Source of the DNA: Halobacillus ihumii | GTDB taxonomy: Bacteria > Bacillota > Bacilli > Bacillales > Halobacillaceae | Length of the DNA stretch: 64,000 bases | Reading direction: 5' to 3' | NCBI RefSeq assembly: GCF_902726645.1 | Contig: NZ_CACVAO010000002.1 | Span: forward strand, 1 to 64,000 | Shown here: positions 9,823 to 18,839 of the stretch, piece after piece | How positions within the stretch are numbered: position 1 is the first letter of the stretch | Layout: each line of letters opens with the position of its first letter | Made by a program: the position numbers and the translations under genes | Notes under the pieces: generated by a model | What the model saw: the letters and a program-made list of their open reading frames with translations, nothing else | What the model was told of the DNA's origin: nothing | Database searches by the model: none

Positions 9823-10197
9823 CTAGTCAGGGATATTTGAAGTTAACTTCCAGCTGAAGTATAAGGTGTGTAGCAATAACAATAGGATTAGACTTATAGC
9901 GAAAAACAAAAAGCTAAAGCTGTAAGGGGTATTAATAAAAAGCGCTTGTTGGAGTGAAGTAACTAACATAATCACCCCTACACTAATGGTTGTTTTAAGA
10001 AGGAGCTGCTTCAACCTTTGGGGTTTACTAAACAATCTCATAAGAGTAGTGGCTGTAAACCAGTATATAACAACCAGTGCAGTAAGAAAGATCATGTTTT
10101 TAGAATCTAATAGTAAGCCCGTAATGAAACTGGAAATATAAAAAAACACAATGTAAATAACAATAAAAAAATAAGGAAGTTTATGAGCTGATTTCAT
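9823..10197 (-). CDS. Hypothetical four-helix membrane protein
   Basis: 124 residues with four predicted membrane segments (about 8-28, 37-55, 68-85, 93-112) and short basic loops. AAGGAG lies 12 bases before the ATG, slightly far. It lies downstream of copD on the same strand after a stem-loop. I recognise no family. Confidence 0.6.
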   Translation of the reverse strand: MKSAHKLPYFFIVIYIVFFYISSFITGLLLDSKNMIFLTALVVIYWFTATTLMRLFSKPQRLKQLLLKTTISVGVIMLVTSLQQALFINTPYSFSFLFFAISLILLLLLHTLYFSWKLTSNIPD

Positions 10198-10241
10198 GAA
10201 ACATAGATTCTCCTTTTTATAGTTAGAATATTTAATGTTTC

Positions 10242-10270
10242 AAGGTCTTTTGTCACAGACAAAAGACCTT
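10242..10270 (-). terminator. 13-bp stem-loop after copD
   Basis: AAGGTCTTTTGTC and GACAAAAGACCTT form a perfect 13-bp stem with a 3-base loop just after the copD stop. The T-run behind it is weak, so termination may be partial. Confidence 0.6.
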
Positions 10271-10274
10271 TATA

Positions 10275-11423
10275 TTATTGAATTCCTATCATCAAAGCAA
10301 AATAGAATGATAAAACCATAAGTAAGGTAGCGCTTGAAGTCATGGCTACCGATTCCCGTTTAACGGCTGCCATAATAGTTATCGTCGTAAATAACACGCC
10401 CATAATACCTAAAAGAAGACTCATGGGTCCAAAAGAAAAGCTTACGTTAAATATTCTTAAAGACTCTGCATTTTGAATGGTTTCAACTAGATCACTTTGC
10501 GTAAAAGTTGTGTATAGGGGGGAAGCCCCATAAGATTTTATTAAACTATAGATTTGATGCGGAGGCCATGACTGCCCCATGAATGCGGTCAGGCCAAAGA
10601 TAACCAAAGCATACATACTTTCTAATCGTGCCCACTTCAAGGGGTTAAAAGATACATCATTGTTCCTTTTTCGAAAAATAATTCCATTAATTATCGCGAA
10701 TAATACTAAGGAAACCATGAATAAATGCTTAAAAAGCAAGGCCTGTCCATAGTTTACGGTTAAACTATTCTGATACTCTTGAAAAATGGAGGCATTAGGA
10801 TCATCATATGAATTAATATCAATACTCATCGTAAAATAACCTGCCACAGAAACAATAATCAAACAAACCACTGCAACTGGGGTAAACCATTTAAGGAATC
10901 GTAACCAATTCTCCTTTGTTTTGGAAAACCAACTTGCTACAAAAAGAATCCCTATCCACACTATGACAGCTAAAAAGTGAAACGTATGGGCTAGAAAACC
11001 CTGCCATTCTGTAATCGTTGCTGCATGACTGGATCGTGTGTAGCCAACAAGCATTAACAATGTCAATAGTAGAGCTAAACCAAGCAATATAGGATTAGTT
11101 TTGAAGTTTTTAGGTAGTAAAACTCGAATAAGAAGCGCTGAAATAAGGGTAATGAACACCCAGGCTTGACCCACTTCAAACGTGAATAAGACATTTTTAA
11201 AAATGAACCACATGTCACGATCTCCCGAAAAGATGGCCGTTGTTCGAATAACGGGAAATAAAGCAGCTAGAGGGATAACCCCTGTTGCTATAAAAAGTAT
11301 CTTTTTAGGTATGTTAATCGGTGGTTTATGGGTATCCGGCACGAGCAGAAGGATGAGTGCCCCGACTAATACTGAAAAAGAAATATATAATAAAATTTCA
11401 GCTAACGTTAATACAATTATCAT
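10275..11423 (-). CDS. copD: CopD-family copper transport membrane protein
   Basis: Inner-membrane protein (382 aa, about eight to nine helices) of the CopD/YcnJ family, thought to move copper across the membrane with its CopC partner. Histidines in 'SHAATITEWQGFLAHTFHFLAVIVWIG' and 'YGQALLFKHLFMV' fit the family. ATG at 11423 lies 13 bases after the copC-like stop; an ORF extension to 11489 overlaps copC and is rejected. In B. subtilis the equivalent YcnJ carries CopC and CopD in one chain; here they are two genes. Confidence 0.87.
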   Translation of the reverse strand: MIIVLTLAEILLYISFSVLVGALILLLVPDTHKPPINIPKKILFIATGVIPLAALFPVIRTTAIFSGDRDMWFIFKNVLFTFEVGQAWVFITLISALLIRVLLPKNFKTNPILLGLALLLTLLMLVGYTRSSHAATITEWQGFLAHTFHFLAVIVWIGILFVASWFSKTKENWLRFLKWFTPVAVVCLIIVSVAGYFTMSIDINSYDDPNASIFQEYQNSLTVNYGQALLFKHLFMVSLVLFAIINGIIFRKRNNDVSFNPLKWARLESMYALVIFGLTAFMGQSWPPHQIYSLIKSYGASPLYTTFTQSDLVETIQNAESLRIFNVSFSFGPMSLLLGIMGVLFTTITIMAAVKRESVAMTSSATLLMVLSFYFALMIGIQ

Positions 11424-11436
11424 GTTGAACCCACCC

Positions 11437-12051
11437 TTATTGTCTTTTCTTACTAAACAGCATCCAGAACAATAATAAGGCCCCGGCAATGAGTATAACT
11501 ATAATCATTTCATACATGAATGGAGATGGATTGGATTCATTTTCACTCTTAACCTGCTGTGAAGCATTTTTTCCATCCGTCCCTTGTTGTTTGGAGGCTG
11601 AATTATCCGGGTTTTCGGTTTCTGAATTTGCCTTTTCTTTTTGTTCAGAGTTGCCTGAATTCTCTGTGTCAGGTGATGCCTCTTGAGTCGTCGAAATCGT
11701 AAAGCTATATTGTTTTTCAATTAAATGGCCATCGGCCCCAAGGATCTTCCACTTTACCTGGTATGTACCTGATGCAAGGTTTTCTTTAAAACTAGCTTCC
11801 AAAGTATTACCTTTGACGGTAACTGAGTTTGGTTCAATACTTTCTCCCTGTTGATTCAGAACATACAGCGTACTTCCTTTTTCAATTTTCGTGTTAAAAG
11901 ATAATTTGATACGTTCTACGGGCTCTTCTAGAGTTGCACCATCCTTAGGTGTGGAATTTTCTAATACAGAGTGTGCTTCTATGGTATTCATTGGGATCAT
12001 ACTTACCATCAATGCTAATACTATAAACGAAGCTAAGAGTTTTTTATTCAT
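11437..12051 (-). CDS. copC: CopC-domain copper-binding protein, membrane-anchored
   Basis: 204 residues: signal peptide (cleavage probably after 'IEA', leaving an N-terminal HSVLENSTP that is the usual first copper ligand), a CopC beta-sandwich up to about residue 122 ending in 'GADGHLIEKQYSF', a charged Ser/Asn/Glu-rich linker, and a C-terminal membrane helix (about 178-198) with a basic tail. Directly upstream of copD in the same operon. It likely binds copper outside the cell and hands it to CopD. Confidence 0.9.
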   Translation of the reverse strand: MNKKLLASFIVLALMVSMIPMNTIEAHSVLENSTPKDGATLEEPVERIKLSFNTKIEKGSTLYVLNQQGESIEPNSVTVKGNTLEASFKENLASGTYQVKWKILGADGHLIEKQYSFTISTTQEASPDTENSGNSEQKEKANSETENPDNSASKQQGTDGKNASQQVKSENESNPSPFMYEMIIVILIAGALLLFWMLFSKKRQ

Positions 12052-12396
12052 CGAATCTTCCTTTCATCTTTTCTTTTTTAAAAGGAGTTTTCTTAAGTCT
12101 CTAACAATAGCATCCATTTCACCGACATCTACTCCTATCTTTTTATGACTCCTCCTTCCTTCTGGCGTGACTTAAAGAAACTGGTCCCGTGAATGAATCC
12201 ACCCGTAAAGGTCTATTTACCTAACATGTTTCTTCAATTTAGATAAATGGAATGAATATCCTTTCACTCATGCTTGCCCCCTTTTTCTTAACGAATTCTT
12301 AATCAGAATAACACCTTAACAATAAAGAACGCTTTCAAATCTGATAATTGTTTGAAAGTGTTCAAAAACGAAAGATAGGTCACTTTTTCCCCCAAA

Positions 12397-12425
12397 AAAA
12401 TGCCCCCAAGGCTAAGCAATGGAGG
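12397..12425 (-). terminator. Terminator after czcD-like gene
   Basis: Inverted repeat with ATGCC/GGCAT arms directly downstream of the stop at 12434; minus-strand reading ends in TTTTTTT. Confidence 0.7.
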
Positions 12426-12433
12426 CATACGAT

Positions 12434-13387
12434 TTAATGGTCATGTTGGTGGGAATGATCTTCACCTTCATTTTTACATAAAAGAGAATCATCATGAGGG
12501 TGCTCACGTGTTTCCATTTGGACCGTTACATGGCCTATATCTTTATCCTTTAGTTGGGATTCAACATTTCTTAATAGTTCCTGACACTCTTGGACTGTTA
12601 AATTCTCCGTAACTACAGCATGACAGGAGAGAGCATTTTGCCCACTTGTAATACTCCATACGTGTAGATCGTGAATACCTAGAATCTCGGGAATCGCTTC
12701 GATCGTGTCGGTAACGTCTTGAATGTTTACGTTTTTAGGTGTGCCTTCCATTAAGACGTGAACAGAATCTTTGGCTACACGCCAACCACTAATTAATACA
12801 AGGACAGCTACAATGACACTTGCGAGAGGGTCGGCCCACCCCCATCCTAAGAACATGATGAGTAGCGCAGCAATAACAGCACCCACAGATCCTAATAAAT
12901 CACCTAATACATGTAGAAAAGCAGCTCGCAAGTTTATGTTTTCCTTGGTATCCCCTTTACGCATCAAAATCCACGCAACAATTACGTTTACAAGGAGACC
13001 AATAAAACCTATCGTAAGCATTCCAGCAGAAGCAACTTCAGGCGGATCCGAAAAGCGCTGATAGGCTTCATAGAAAATGTACAATGCAATTAATATGAGT
13101 GTAACCCCGTTGAAGAGGGCGGCTAGGATTTCAAATCGTTTGTATCCATAAGTCTTGCTATAGTTGGCTACTTTTTCTCCCATTATAAAGGCTAAAAGGC
13201 CAACCCCTAACGATACGGAGTCACTTAGCATATGTCCTGCGTCAGCCAAGAGAGCAAGACTGTTGGTTAAGATTCCCCCAATGGCCTCCACAATCATATA
13301 CAAAGTAATAATAATAAAACTAATCATTAAAGCTTTTTTGTTTGCGCCATGCGTATGATCATGACCATGATCGTGTCCCAAACTCAT
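12434..13387 (-). CDS. czcD: CzcD-like zinc/cobalt CDF exporter
   Basis: CDF exporter of the CzcD/ZitB type (317 aa). Histidine-rich N-terminus (HDHGHDHTHG) and C-terminus (HSHQHDH) flank six helices with 'LLADAGHMLSDSVSL' and 'HVLGDLLGSVGAV', the two HxxxD metal-site motifs. The C-terminal cytoplasmic domain contains 'GIHDLHVWSITSG'. Start at 13387 is supported by AGGAGG. The regulator gene czrA lies 35 bases upstream on the same strand, forming a czrA-czcD operon. Confidence 0.94.
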   Translation of the reverse strand: MSLGHDHGHDHTHGANKKALMISFIIITLYMIVEAIGGILTNSLALLADAGHMLSDSVSLGVGLLAFIMGEKVANYSKTYGYKRFEILAALFNGVTLILIALYIFYEAYQRFSDPPEVASAGMLTIGFIGLLVNVIVAWILMRKGDTKENINLRAAFLHVLGDLLGSVGAVIAALLIMFLGWGWADPLASVIVAVLVLISGWRVAKDSVHVLMEGTPKNVNIQDVTDTIEAIPEILGIHDLHVWSITSGQNALSCHAVVTENLTVQECQELLRNVESQLKDKDIGHVTVQMETREHPHDDSLLCKNEGEDHSHQHDH

Positions 13388-13422
13388 ACCTCCTATGTTA
13401 ATCCCTTATTTTCAAATGTTTA

Positions 13423-13803
13423 TTAACAGTGACTTGCGTGCTTAATCGTTTGGTTTAGCATATTCATAACATGTTCATCATCATGGGAATAATACAGACT
13501 TTTCCCATCTCTGCGGAATTTTACTAACCGTAAGTTCTTTAGAAAAGTCAGCTGATGGGAAACTGTTGATTGACTTAGGCTTAGATGTTCAGCAATTTCG
13601 TTCACAGCATATTCATTTTGAAACAGTAAATGGAGAATACGAATTCTCGTTGGATGACACAATGCTTTAAAGGTTTGTGAAACGACAAATAATGTTTCCT
13701 CATCAAGTTCTTTTAGGGACCTGTCGTCCACTTTATCCTCAAAATCATGTAACTCCGTTACCACGGCTTTACCATTATTTTTGGTTTGTGTTGCATCATT
13801 CAT
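13423..13803 (-). CDS. czrA: ArsR/SmtB-family zinc/cobalt repressor CzrA
   Basis: 126-residue winged-helix repressor with an intact alpha5 metal site (D109, H111, H122, H125 in DDEHV...KHASH) and no alpha3N cysteines, as in CzrA and unlike CadC at 5.5 kb. Recognition helix: [13 protein letters not shown]. It precedes czcD, the usual autoregulated pair that responds to Zn(II), Co(II) or Ni(II). GGGAGAG precedes the ATG. Two ArsR sensors of different metal-site class in one cargo region suggest two independent regulons. Confidence 0.92.
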   Translation of the reverse strand: MNDATQTKNNGKAVVTELHDFEDKVDDRSLKELDEETLFVVSQTFKALCHPTRIRILHLLFQNEYAVNEIAEHLSLSQSTVSHQLTFLKNLRLVKFRRDGKSLYYSHDDEHVMNMLNQTIKHASHC

Positions 13804-13835
13804 AGCAATATCTCTCCCTTTCTGAAGTTATCCCC

Positions 13836-13871
13836 TACATATGTATACATTAACATATGAACATATTACAC
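13836..13871 (-). promoter_or_regulatory. Probable czrA operator/promoter region
   Basis: AT-rich stretch with two CATATG hexamers and an imperfect dyad around ATATGAACATAT, resembling SmtB/CzrA-type TGAACA boxes. It lies 33-68 bases before the czrA start. The exact operator is not resolved. Confidence 0.4.
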
Positions 13872-13966
13872 GCATGATAAATCAACGTCAAACATAAATA
13901 AGTTATTAGGGGGATACATTCATTTTACGCTTCTGATTAATGTCAAAACAACTATGGAGAGATAGA

Positions 13967-14683
13967 ATGGGAACAGCATGGATTATGGGGGCTTTTGCCT
14001 CTGGATTAGGAATAGGAATCGGCGGAATTTTTGCTTGGATTTTTAAAGGAGTTCAACAAAGCTTTATATACGCTTTGTGCACGGGCCTTATCATTGGATT
14101 GTTAGCTTTTGAAATGATTCCTGAAAGCCTCCGCCTGGGCGGATGGGGGGTGTTTTTTGTAGGGGCCATTGCTGGAATCACTCTTTTTCGGTATATTCAT
14201 CACTCTATTGATAAGGTTACAATCATTACCCGAAGCCCTCAAAAAGATATCTTTGTTCGAACAGGTATTATCTTAACCATTAGTATTTCTGTTCATAATT
14301 TTCCAATGGGATTTGTACTTGGTTCAAATATAGGAACAGAGTTAGCTGGTGCCATGGTGCTAACTCTCCTTTTACATAACATTCCCGAGGGGATTATCAT
14401 ATTCACACCCTTATTTTTATCGGGGTTTGGGATTCTAACCTGGATGTTGTGTACAATGGTTGTTACGCTCCCCATCATCATAGGTTCTCTATTGGGACAA
14501 TTTATCGATATTAGTTTCCCTTTTTTGTTAGCCTTCATTGTAAATATAACGATTTCCATTATTTTCATGGTTGCCATACAGGAGATTTTTAAAGAGTCTA
14601 TACAACAATCCTCATGGACGTATAGCCTTATTGTGGGTATGGTAGGAATTGGGGGGATCTATTTATATTTAACATTAAGCTGA
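13967..14683 (+). CDS. ZIP-family metal transporter
   Basis: Eight-helix ZIP transporter (238 aa from ATG 13967; an upstream ATG at 13940 has no ribosome site, whereas GGAGAG precedes 13967). The two ZIP motifs are visible: 'HNFPMGFVLGSN' in helix 4 and 'HNIPEG' in helix 5. ZIP proteins usually import Zn, Mn or Fe. It diverges from czrA, so both may share the operator region. A second, more canonical ZIP protein is encoded at 57.2 kb. Confidence 0.85.
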   Translation: MGTAWIMGAFASGLGIGIGGIFAWIFKGVQQSFIYALCTGLIIGLLAFEMIPESLRLGGWGVFFVGAIAGITLFRYIHHSIDKVTIITRSPQKDIFVRTGIILTISISVHNFPMGFVLGSNIGTELAGAMVLTLLLHNIPEGIIIFTPLFLSGFGILTWMLCTMVVTLPIIIGSLLGQFIDISFPFLLAFIVNITISIIFMVAIQEIFKESIQQSSWTYSLIVGMVGIGGIYLYLTLS

Positions 14684-14838
14684 GCCAAAATAACCTCTTT
14701 AAAAGAAAACATTCAAGAGAAAGTATCCTTACCATCTCACTTTATTTACAGTTTAAGATTGAGGGGAAAGGATATAAAATTGAAAAAATATATGTCTCTA
14801 ACTCTTAGGACCACTAATTAAACCCTACTAAAGCCACA

Positions 14839-14872
14839 GGCTGTTGAGATGATCCCAACAGCCTCTTTTTTA
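14839..14872 (+). terminator. Rho-independent terminator
   Basis: GGCTGTTG (14839-14846) pairs with CAACAGCC (14856-14863), followed by TCTTTTTT. Confidence 0.88.
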
Positions 14873-15237
14873 TGCTACTGATTCAACTACCGAAGGGAAA
14901 ACCATTATTTAACGATGGAACGGCCATATTATAGGATCACCCTTGCTCGTCTTATCCCTTAACGAATTGGGATTATGTGTAAGTTGTTTAGAGAAAACAT
15001 AAAGTGACCATCATGATAGTGGAAACATTCGCCAGATTTATTACAAAAGGGTTAATGATTTTAAGTATTCATTACAATCATTTAATCTATACACTCTAAT
15101 TATAGGTAGTGATATTATGTAATCTAGCAACCTTAATACTTATTGAGGAACCATAAAGCTTGATACATTCAAAACTAGCATTTTTATCTAGTTAAGTAAC
15201 TTTGTGGTACAGAAAAACTTTGGACAGGGGTATTAAC

Positions 15238-16401
15238 ATGAAAAGAATCACATTAATTGTAGCCATGATGGTTATCATGAATGTATCAATTGTTTCCACA
15301 GCTTTTGGTGCATCAGATAAATTCCAGCCAAATTTAATGAGCAAATCTGCTATCATGATAGACTCAGAGACGGGCGAAGTGCTCTACGAAAAAAATGCCA
15401 ATAAAAAAATGTATCCGGCTAGTCTAACCAAAATTGCAACAGCTATCTATGCGATAGAAACGGGTGATTTGGATGACGTTGTCACCGTTAGTGAAAATGC
15501 AAGAAACACGGTGGGCACAAAAGTCTATTTGGAGAAAGGAGAACAAGTTACCCTAAAAAAGTTGCTTCAAGGGCTGCTGATTAATTCCGGTAATGATGCG
15601 GGTGTTGCGATTGCGGAACACTTGAGTGGGAGTGTAAAGCGTTTCTCCACTGAGCTCAACCAATATTTAGAAAACGTCATTGACGTTAAAAATACCAATT
15701 TTGTAAATCCACACGGTCTTTTTGATGCTCAACATGTAACTACAGCGAAGGATTTAGCTAAAATTACACAGTATGCAATGAAGAATGAAGTGTTTAGAGA
15801 AATATTTGGCACAAAGAAACTAAAATGGAACGGCGAATCATGGGATACTACCCTTTATACTCATCATAAATTAATGAGGCAAAATCCATATAAAGGAGTA
15901 ACTGGTGGAAAGACAGGATTTGTTAACCAATCAGGATTTACTTTAGCAACTACCGCAGAAAGAGAAAACATAAGCTTAATAGTAATCACTCTAAATAGCA
16001 ATTTCCAAAGAGGGGCTTATAACGATACTACAAAACTACTAGACTATGGATTCAAAAATTTTCAAACTTCTACTATTCCCGAAGGAACCACGTTTATAGT
16101 TGATGGTGTAAAGTATAAGGTCCCCGAAAGACTATCCTATACAAAACCCTTGAATAGAAAGGTAAGTAAAGAAATAAAAGATGGAAAGTTAAAGATTATT
16201 GATCAAAAAAATGGTTCAATCCTAACTTCCCTTCAATTGGATAAGGTTGAACCTAAGAGAGAAAAGGTATTAAAGGAACAAGATTTAACATCTAAGAACG
16301 TTGATACCGTAGGGGCAGTTCTCAGTAACCTCCCAGGGGTAGTATCACTCCTTGGTAAGGCATTGCATCACCCGTTATTATTGAATACTCTTTCGCTCTA
16401 A
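15238..16401 (+). CDS. dacF: D-alanyl-D-alanine carboxypeptidase (DacF-like, S11 family)
   Basis: Penicillin-binding protein that trims the terminal D-Ala of peptidoglycan stem peptides. Signal peptide (about residues 1-23), then the three S11 motifs: SLTK (SxxK, near residue 62), SGN (SGNDAG), and KTG (GGKTGF). Length (387 aa) fits DacF/DacA. ATG at 15238 is preferred over the upstream in-frame start at 15202. In B. subtilis DacF acts during sporulation in the forespore; the C-terminal anchor here is weak. It ends at a long-looped terminator. Confidence 0.87.
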   Translation: MKRITLIVAMMVIMNVSIVSTAFGASDKFQPNLMSKSAIMIDSETGEVLYEKNANKKMYPASLTKIATAIYAIETGDLDDVVTVSENARNTVGTKVYLEKGEQVTLKKLLQGLLINSGNDAGVAIAEHLSGSVKRFSTELNQYLENVIDVKNTNFVNPHGLFDAQHVTTAKDLAKITQYAMKNEVFREIFGTKKLKWNGESWDTTLYTHHKLMRQNPYKGVTGGKTGFVNQSGFTLATTAERENISLIVITLNSNFQRGAYNDTTKLLDYGFKNFQTSTIPEGTTFIVDGVKYKVPERLSYTKPLNRKVSKEIKDGKLKIIDQKNGSILTSLQLDKVEPKREKVLKEQDLTSKNVDTVGAVLSNLPGVVSLLGKALHHPLLLNTLSL

Positions 16402-16457
16402 TCACCTATCGATTTTAATAGATGTTGGTATGCTTGGCATCGATAGGTGACCTTTTT
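16402..16457 (+). terminator. Terminator with 12-bp arms after dacF
   Basis: TCACCTATCGAT (16402-16413) pairs perfectly with ATCGATAGGTGA (16439-16450), with a 25-base loop, then CCTTTTT. Confidence 0.75.
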
Positions 16458-16767
16458 CATACCATACTGCGGTTCGAAAAAAGTGCAAACCCAGGACTTA
16501 TTTCAATTCCTCGTAGTTTACGCCCACCACTAAGACAAATAAAAGCTTAACCATCAGAATGGAGAACCATACTTCAAAATTTTCAAATCCTAACCTGGAT
16601 AAACTACTAATCAAGAACACGGGGGACAAAAACACCCTTTTTCACAAGAATTCGGAAGGTTAGTTCTGGACGATGAGCATCAAAATGTTATTGTGAACAA
16701 ATCCCTATTTCCGGGTTAGAAGGCAGTTGAGATGCACTTTATGGAGCATCAAAAGCAGCAAAACTAG

Positions 16768-16905
16768 GTTTCACAAACGTATAACAAATTGTCCTTAGAA
16801 ATACAGAAATTAGCAGAGGATGGGGCAAACATCATGATCAAAAATGGATGGATGGAGGAACCACCTAGAGCATTAGACAGGGATGAATTGGCAAAGAAAA
16901 AATAA
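16768..16905 (+). pseudogene. C-terminal remnant of a DUF3231/coat-F-like spore protein
   Basis: An open 45-codon stretch without start codon ends in a segment like 'DGANIMIKNGWMEEPPRALD', the typical C-terminus of DUF3231 proteins of endospore formers (ANYMIxKGWLEQPPQ). A stop precedes it. A short in-frame piece near 16560-16665 begins with MENHTSKFSNPN and may be another relic. Evidence for decay is direct; the family call is from memory of the motif. Confidence 0.4.
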
Positions 16906-16963
16906 TACCCTATTACATGATGTGGGAAGAACTTATATTAATTCAGTTCTAGTTGGCCTACTG

Positions 16964-17460
16964 CACGTACAGACTGACCGAAAAGCAAAGAACGCTTTCC
17001 GTCATTCTGTACGTGTCGCTTCTCCCTAAAATTAGCGATAACTACGGACTGTCAATTTTTTAAGGGGTGAACGAGTCGGCATTGATAGCAAAATCGAAGA
17101 GGGCACACCTTGAAGTCAAAAAGCAGGACTTCAAGGTTGCGTTAGATACGATAAGCAGACTTGACGTCTGCTTTTTATTTTTGCTTCAGCATTTCTGTCC
17201 CTTTTGCATTCCGAATCGTATCACTCGCAAGTCCACTAAGAAAAAAACAGGTCGGGTCCCGTATGCCCTACCTATTTTTTCTAAGTGAACGAGCTAGCAG
17301 CGCAAGGGGCAAAAAAACTTTTCGCTTTTAATAAGTAAAAGCGGAAGCGAAAACTTTTTTGTGCGGAAACCCTTGCGCTGCTGTCTATGCTCCAGATTCG
17401 TTCTCCATGTCAAAAGGGCAGAAATAATTCCCTTTGGGGAACCATCCGTTTCGGATGCAA
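16964..17460 (+). other. Long structured non-coding element, copy A
   Basis: About 500 bases without a convincing gene, homologous in layout to 38507-38963. Ordered parts: 9-bp hairpin CACGTACAG/CTGTACGTG; block TCGCTTC...AAAAT...CGATAAC; GGGTGAACGA (17076-17085); 11-bp hairpin ACCTTGAAGTC/GACTTCAAGGT; terminator-like GCAGAC/GTCTGC plus TTTTT (17155-17176); block CTTTTGCATTCCGAATCGTA (17201-17220); hairpin (17234-17287) with CCGTATGCC in its loop; very long hairpin (about 17291-17390); AAAGGG/CCCTTT; and ATCC-GTTTC-GGAT (17444-17456). It ends just before the operon at 17522. Could be a large ncRNA, an attenuating leader, or single-stranded-DNA promoter/origin. Confidence 0.7.
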
Positions 17461-17521
17461 AAGGAAAGGAGTAAAAACATGCAAAGAGAAAAGGAAGAAT
17501 TTAAAAATAGGAGTGAATATC

Positions 17522-18037
17522 ATGAAGAATGAATTCGTTAATCCAGTAGTGGTTCCAGATGAAAATTCGAAGGTTATAGCGAAGGCCGAGGTTCCTGAAA
17601 GAGTTAAAGCGGTCGCAAAAACATTAAAACCACTTGTTGGGAAAAATGTTTCCCTAGCTGTTTTAGAGAGAGAAGTGTTTAAACACAAGCCTATCCTTAC
17701 AATGAATGAGCTTAGGGACATCACCAACCGTGAAGGTGAGATTGATTTTTTGGATAAAAGTTTCCCCATCTATATTAAACAAGGAGACGATTGGGTTTAT
17801 CCCCATTACACCATGTTAATTAATCTTCATTTGATCGAGGATAACGGGGGTTTCTCTGATCAATCAGTAGTCAGGGTCATTTCCCTTAAATACAAGGGTG
17901 TTGAGGAGACAGTACAGGGATTGCGTAGTGTGTACGTAGTTTTATGTGGAATATCAGAACAAGTGGAGAAGGAAAAAGAGCAAGAAAAGGAAGATAGACG
18001 TTCTATAAAAACCCGAAGCTATGGGCCTAAACTGTAG
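17522..18037 (+). CDS. Hypothetical plasmid protein behind element A
   Basis: 171-residue soluble protein with no signal or membrane segment and a highly charged C-terminal tail (about residues 148-163, E/K/Q-rich coil). ATG at 17522 follows TAGGAGTG. The larger open frame back to 17387 runs through the structured element and is not used. First gene of a plus-strand group that includes a SprT-like protease. Family not recognised. Confidence 0.65.
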   Translation: MKNEFVNPVVVPDENSKVIAKAEVPERVKAVAKTLKPLVGKNVSLAVLEREVFKHKPILTMNELRDITNREGEIDFLDKSFPIYIKQGDDWVYPHYTMLINLHLIEDNGGFSDQSVVRVISLKYKGVEETVQGLRSVYVVLCGISEQVEKEKEQEKEDRRSIKTRSYGPKL

Positions 18038-18104
18038 ACCAGCTAAAACACTAGATAAGGAAGGGGGATTCATCTTCCTCCTTCTGATATAATGAAGTAT
18101 AAAA

Positions 18105-18122
18105 TTGAACCATATGGTTCAA
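18105..18122. promoter_or_regulatory. 18-bp perfect palindrome upstream of sprT-like gene
   Basis: TTGAACCATATGGTTCAA is a perfect inverted repeat, and a half-site TTGAACCA recurs at 18133-18140 immediately before the ATG. A TATAAT (18088-18093) lies 12 bases upstream. This is a likely operator for an element-encoded repressor. Confidence 0.6.
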
Positions 18123-18140
18123 AAATGGAGGTTGAACCAA

Positions 18141-18839
18141 ATGCCTGAAATTCATGAGGTCAATATAGATAAAATTACGCAGGAGCTGCACAATGCCTTT
18201 TACTTATTCAATAAACACTATTTCAATGATGAGTTGCCGACTCCGGCAATCACCATACAATCATCAGGACACAAACGGAAATCGATGGGATGGTGTACGG
18301 TTGTACCCGTATGGGGAGATAAAGAAGGCAAAACCAAAATGTATGAAATCAACTTATCAGCAGAGTTCCTTGATTTGGACTTTCACGAAACGATGGACAC
18401 CTTGCTTCATGAAATGGTACATCTTTATCACAAAGTTAATGACATTCAGGATTGTAGCCGTAAAGGGACGTACCATAATAAACATTTTAAAAAGAAAGTG
18501 CTAGAAATTGGATTTGAATATCAAAGCGACAAACCCGACCCTACTCACGGTTGGACTTATGCAAGGTTGGGGCAAAAAGCAAAGTATGAAATTTCAAACA
18601 TGAATATAAACGCTGATGTATTTACCATCTCACGGCGTGGTTCTATGTACTTTAATGCCTTAGAAAACGGTCAATCAGCAGAAGAAGCCGAAGCCCAATC
18701 AGGGAGGGAAACGTCATCGGCAGGTAAACCATCATCCTACAAGTGGGTTTGTTCTGGCTGCGGGCTTATTATGCGGTCATCAAAACAAGAAGTGAATGTA
18801 AAATGTGGTGACTGTGATATAACCCTAGAAAAGCAATAA
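18141..18839 (+). CDS. SprT-like zinc metalloprotease domain protein
   Basis: 232 residues. The SprT/Spartan-type zincin motif HEMVHLYHK (about residues 90-98) is complete, and the C-terminus holds a four-cysteine zinc ribbon (CSGCG...CGDC). SprT-like proteins are common on conjugative elements; eukaryotic Spartan cleaves DNA-protein crosslinks, so removal of proteins from incoming DNA is a reasonable but unproven role. ATG at 18141 follows GGAGGTT. A palindromic operator lies just upstream. Confidence 0.85.
   Translation: MPEIHEVNIDKITQELHNAFYLFNKHYFNDELPTPAITIQSSGHKRKSMGWCTVVPVWGDKEGKTKMYEINLSAEFLDLDFHETMDTLLHEMVHLYHKVNDIQDCSRKGTYHNKHFKKKVLEIGFEYQSDKPDPTHGWTYARLGQKAKYEISNMNINADVFTISRRGSMYFNALENGQSAEEAEAQSGRETSSAGKPSSYKWVCSGCGLIMRSSKQEVNVKCGDCDITLEKQ

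Noticed and set aside
16450..16700. Possible complete small gene starting MENHTSKFSNPN near 16560
   Set aside because: The frame closes after about 34 codons, has a poor ribosome site, and lies beside other gene debris.
17387..17521. N-terminal extension of the gene at 17522 and the opposing minus frame 17410-17769
   Set aside because: The extension runs through the conserved hairpins of element A and has no ribosome site; AGGAGTG fits ATG 17522.
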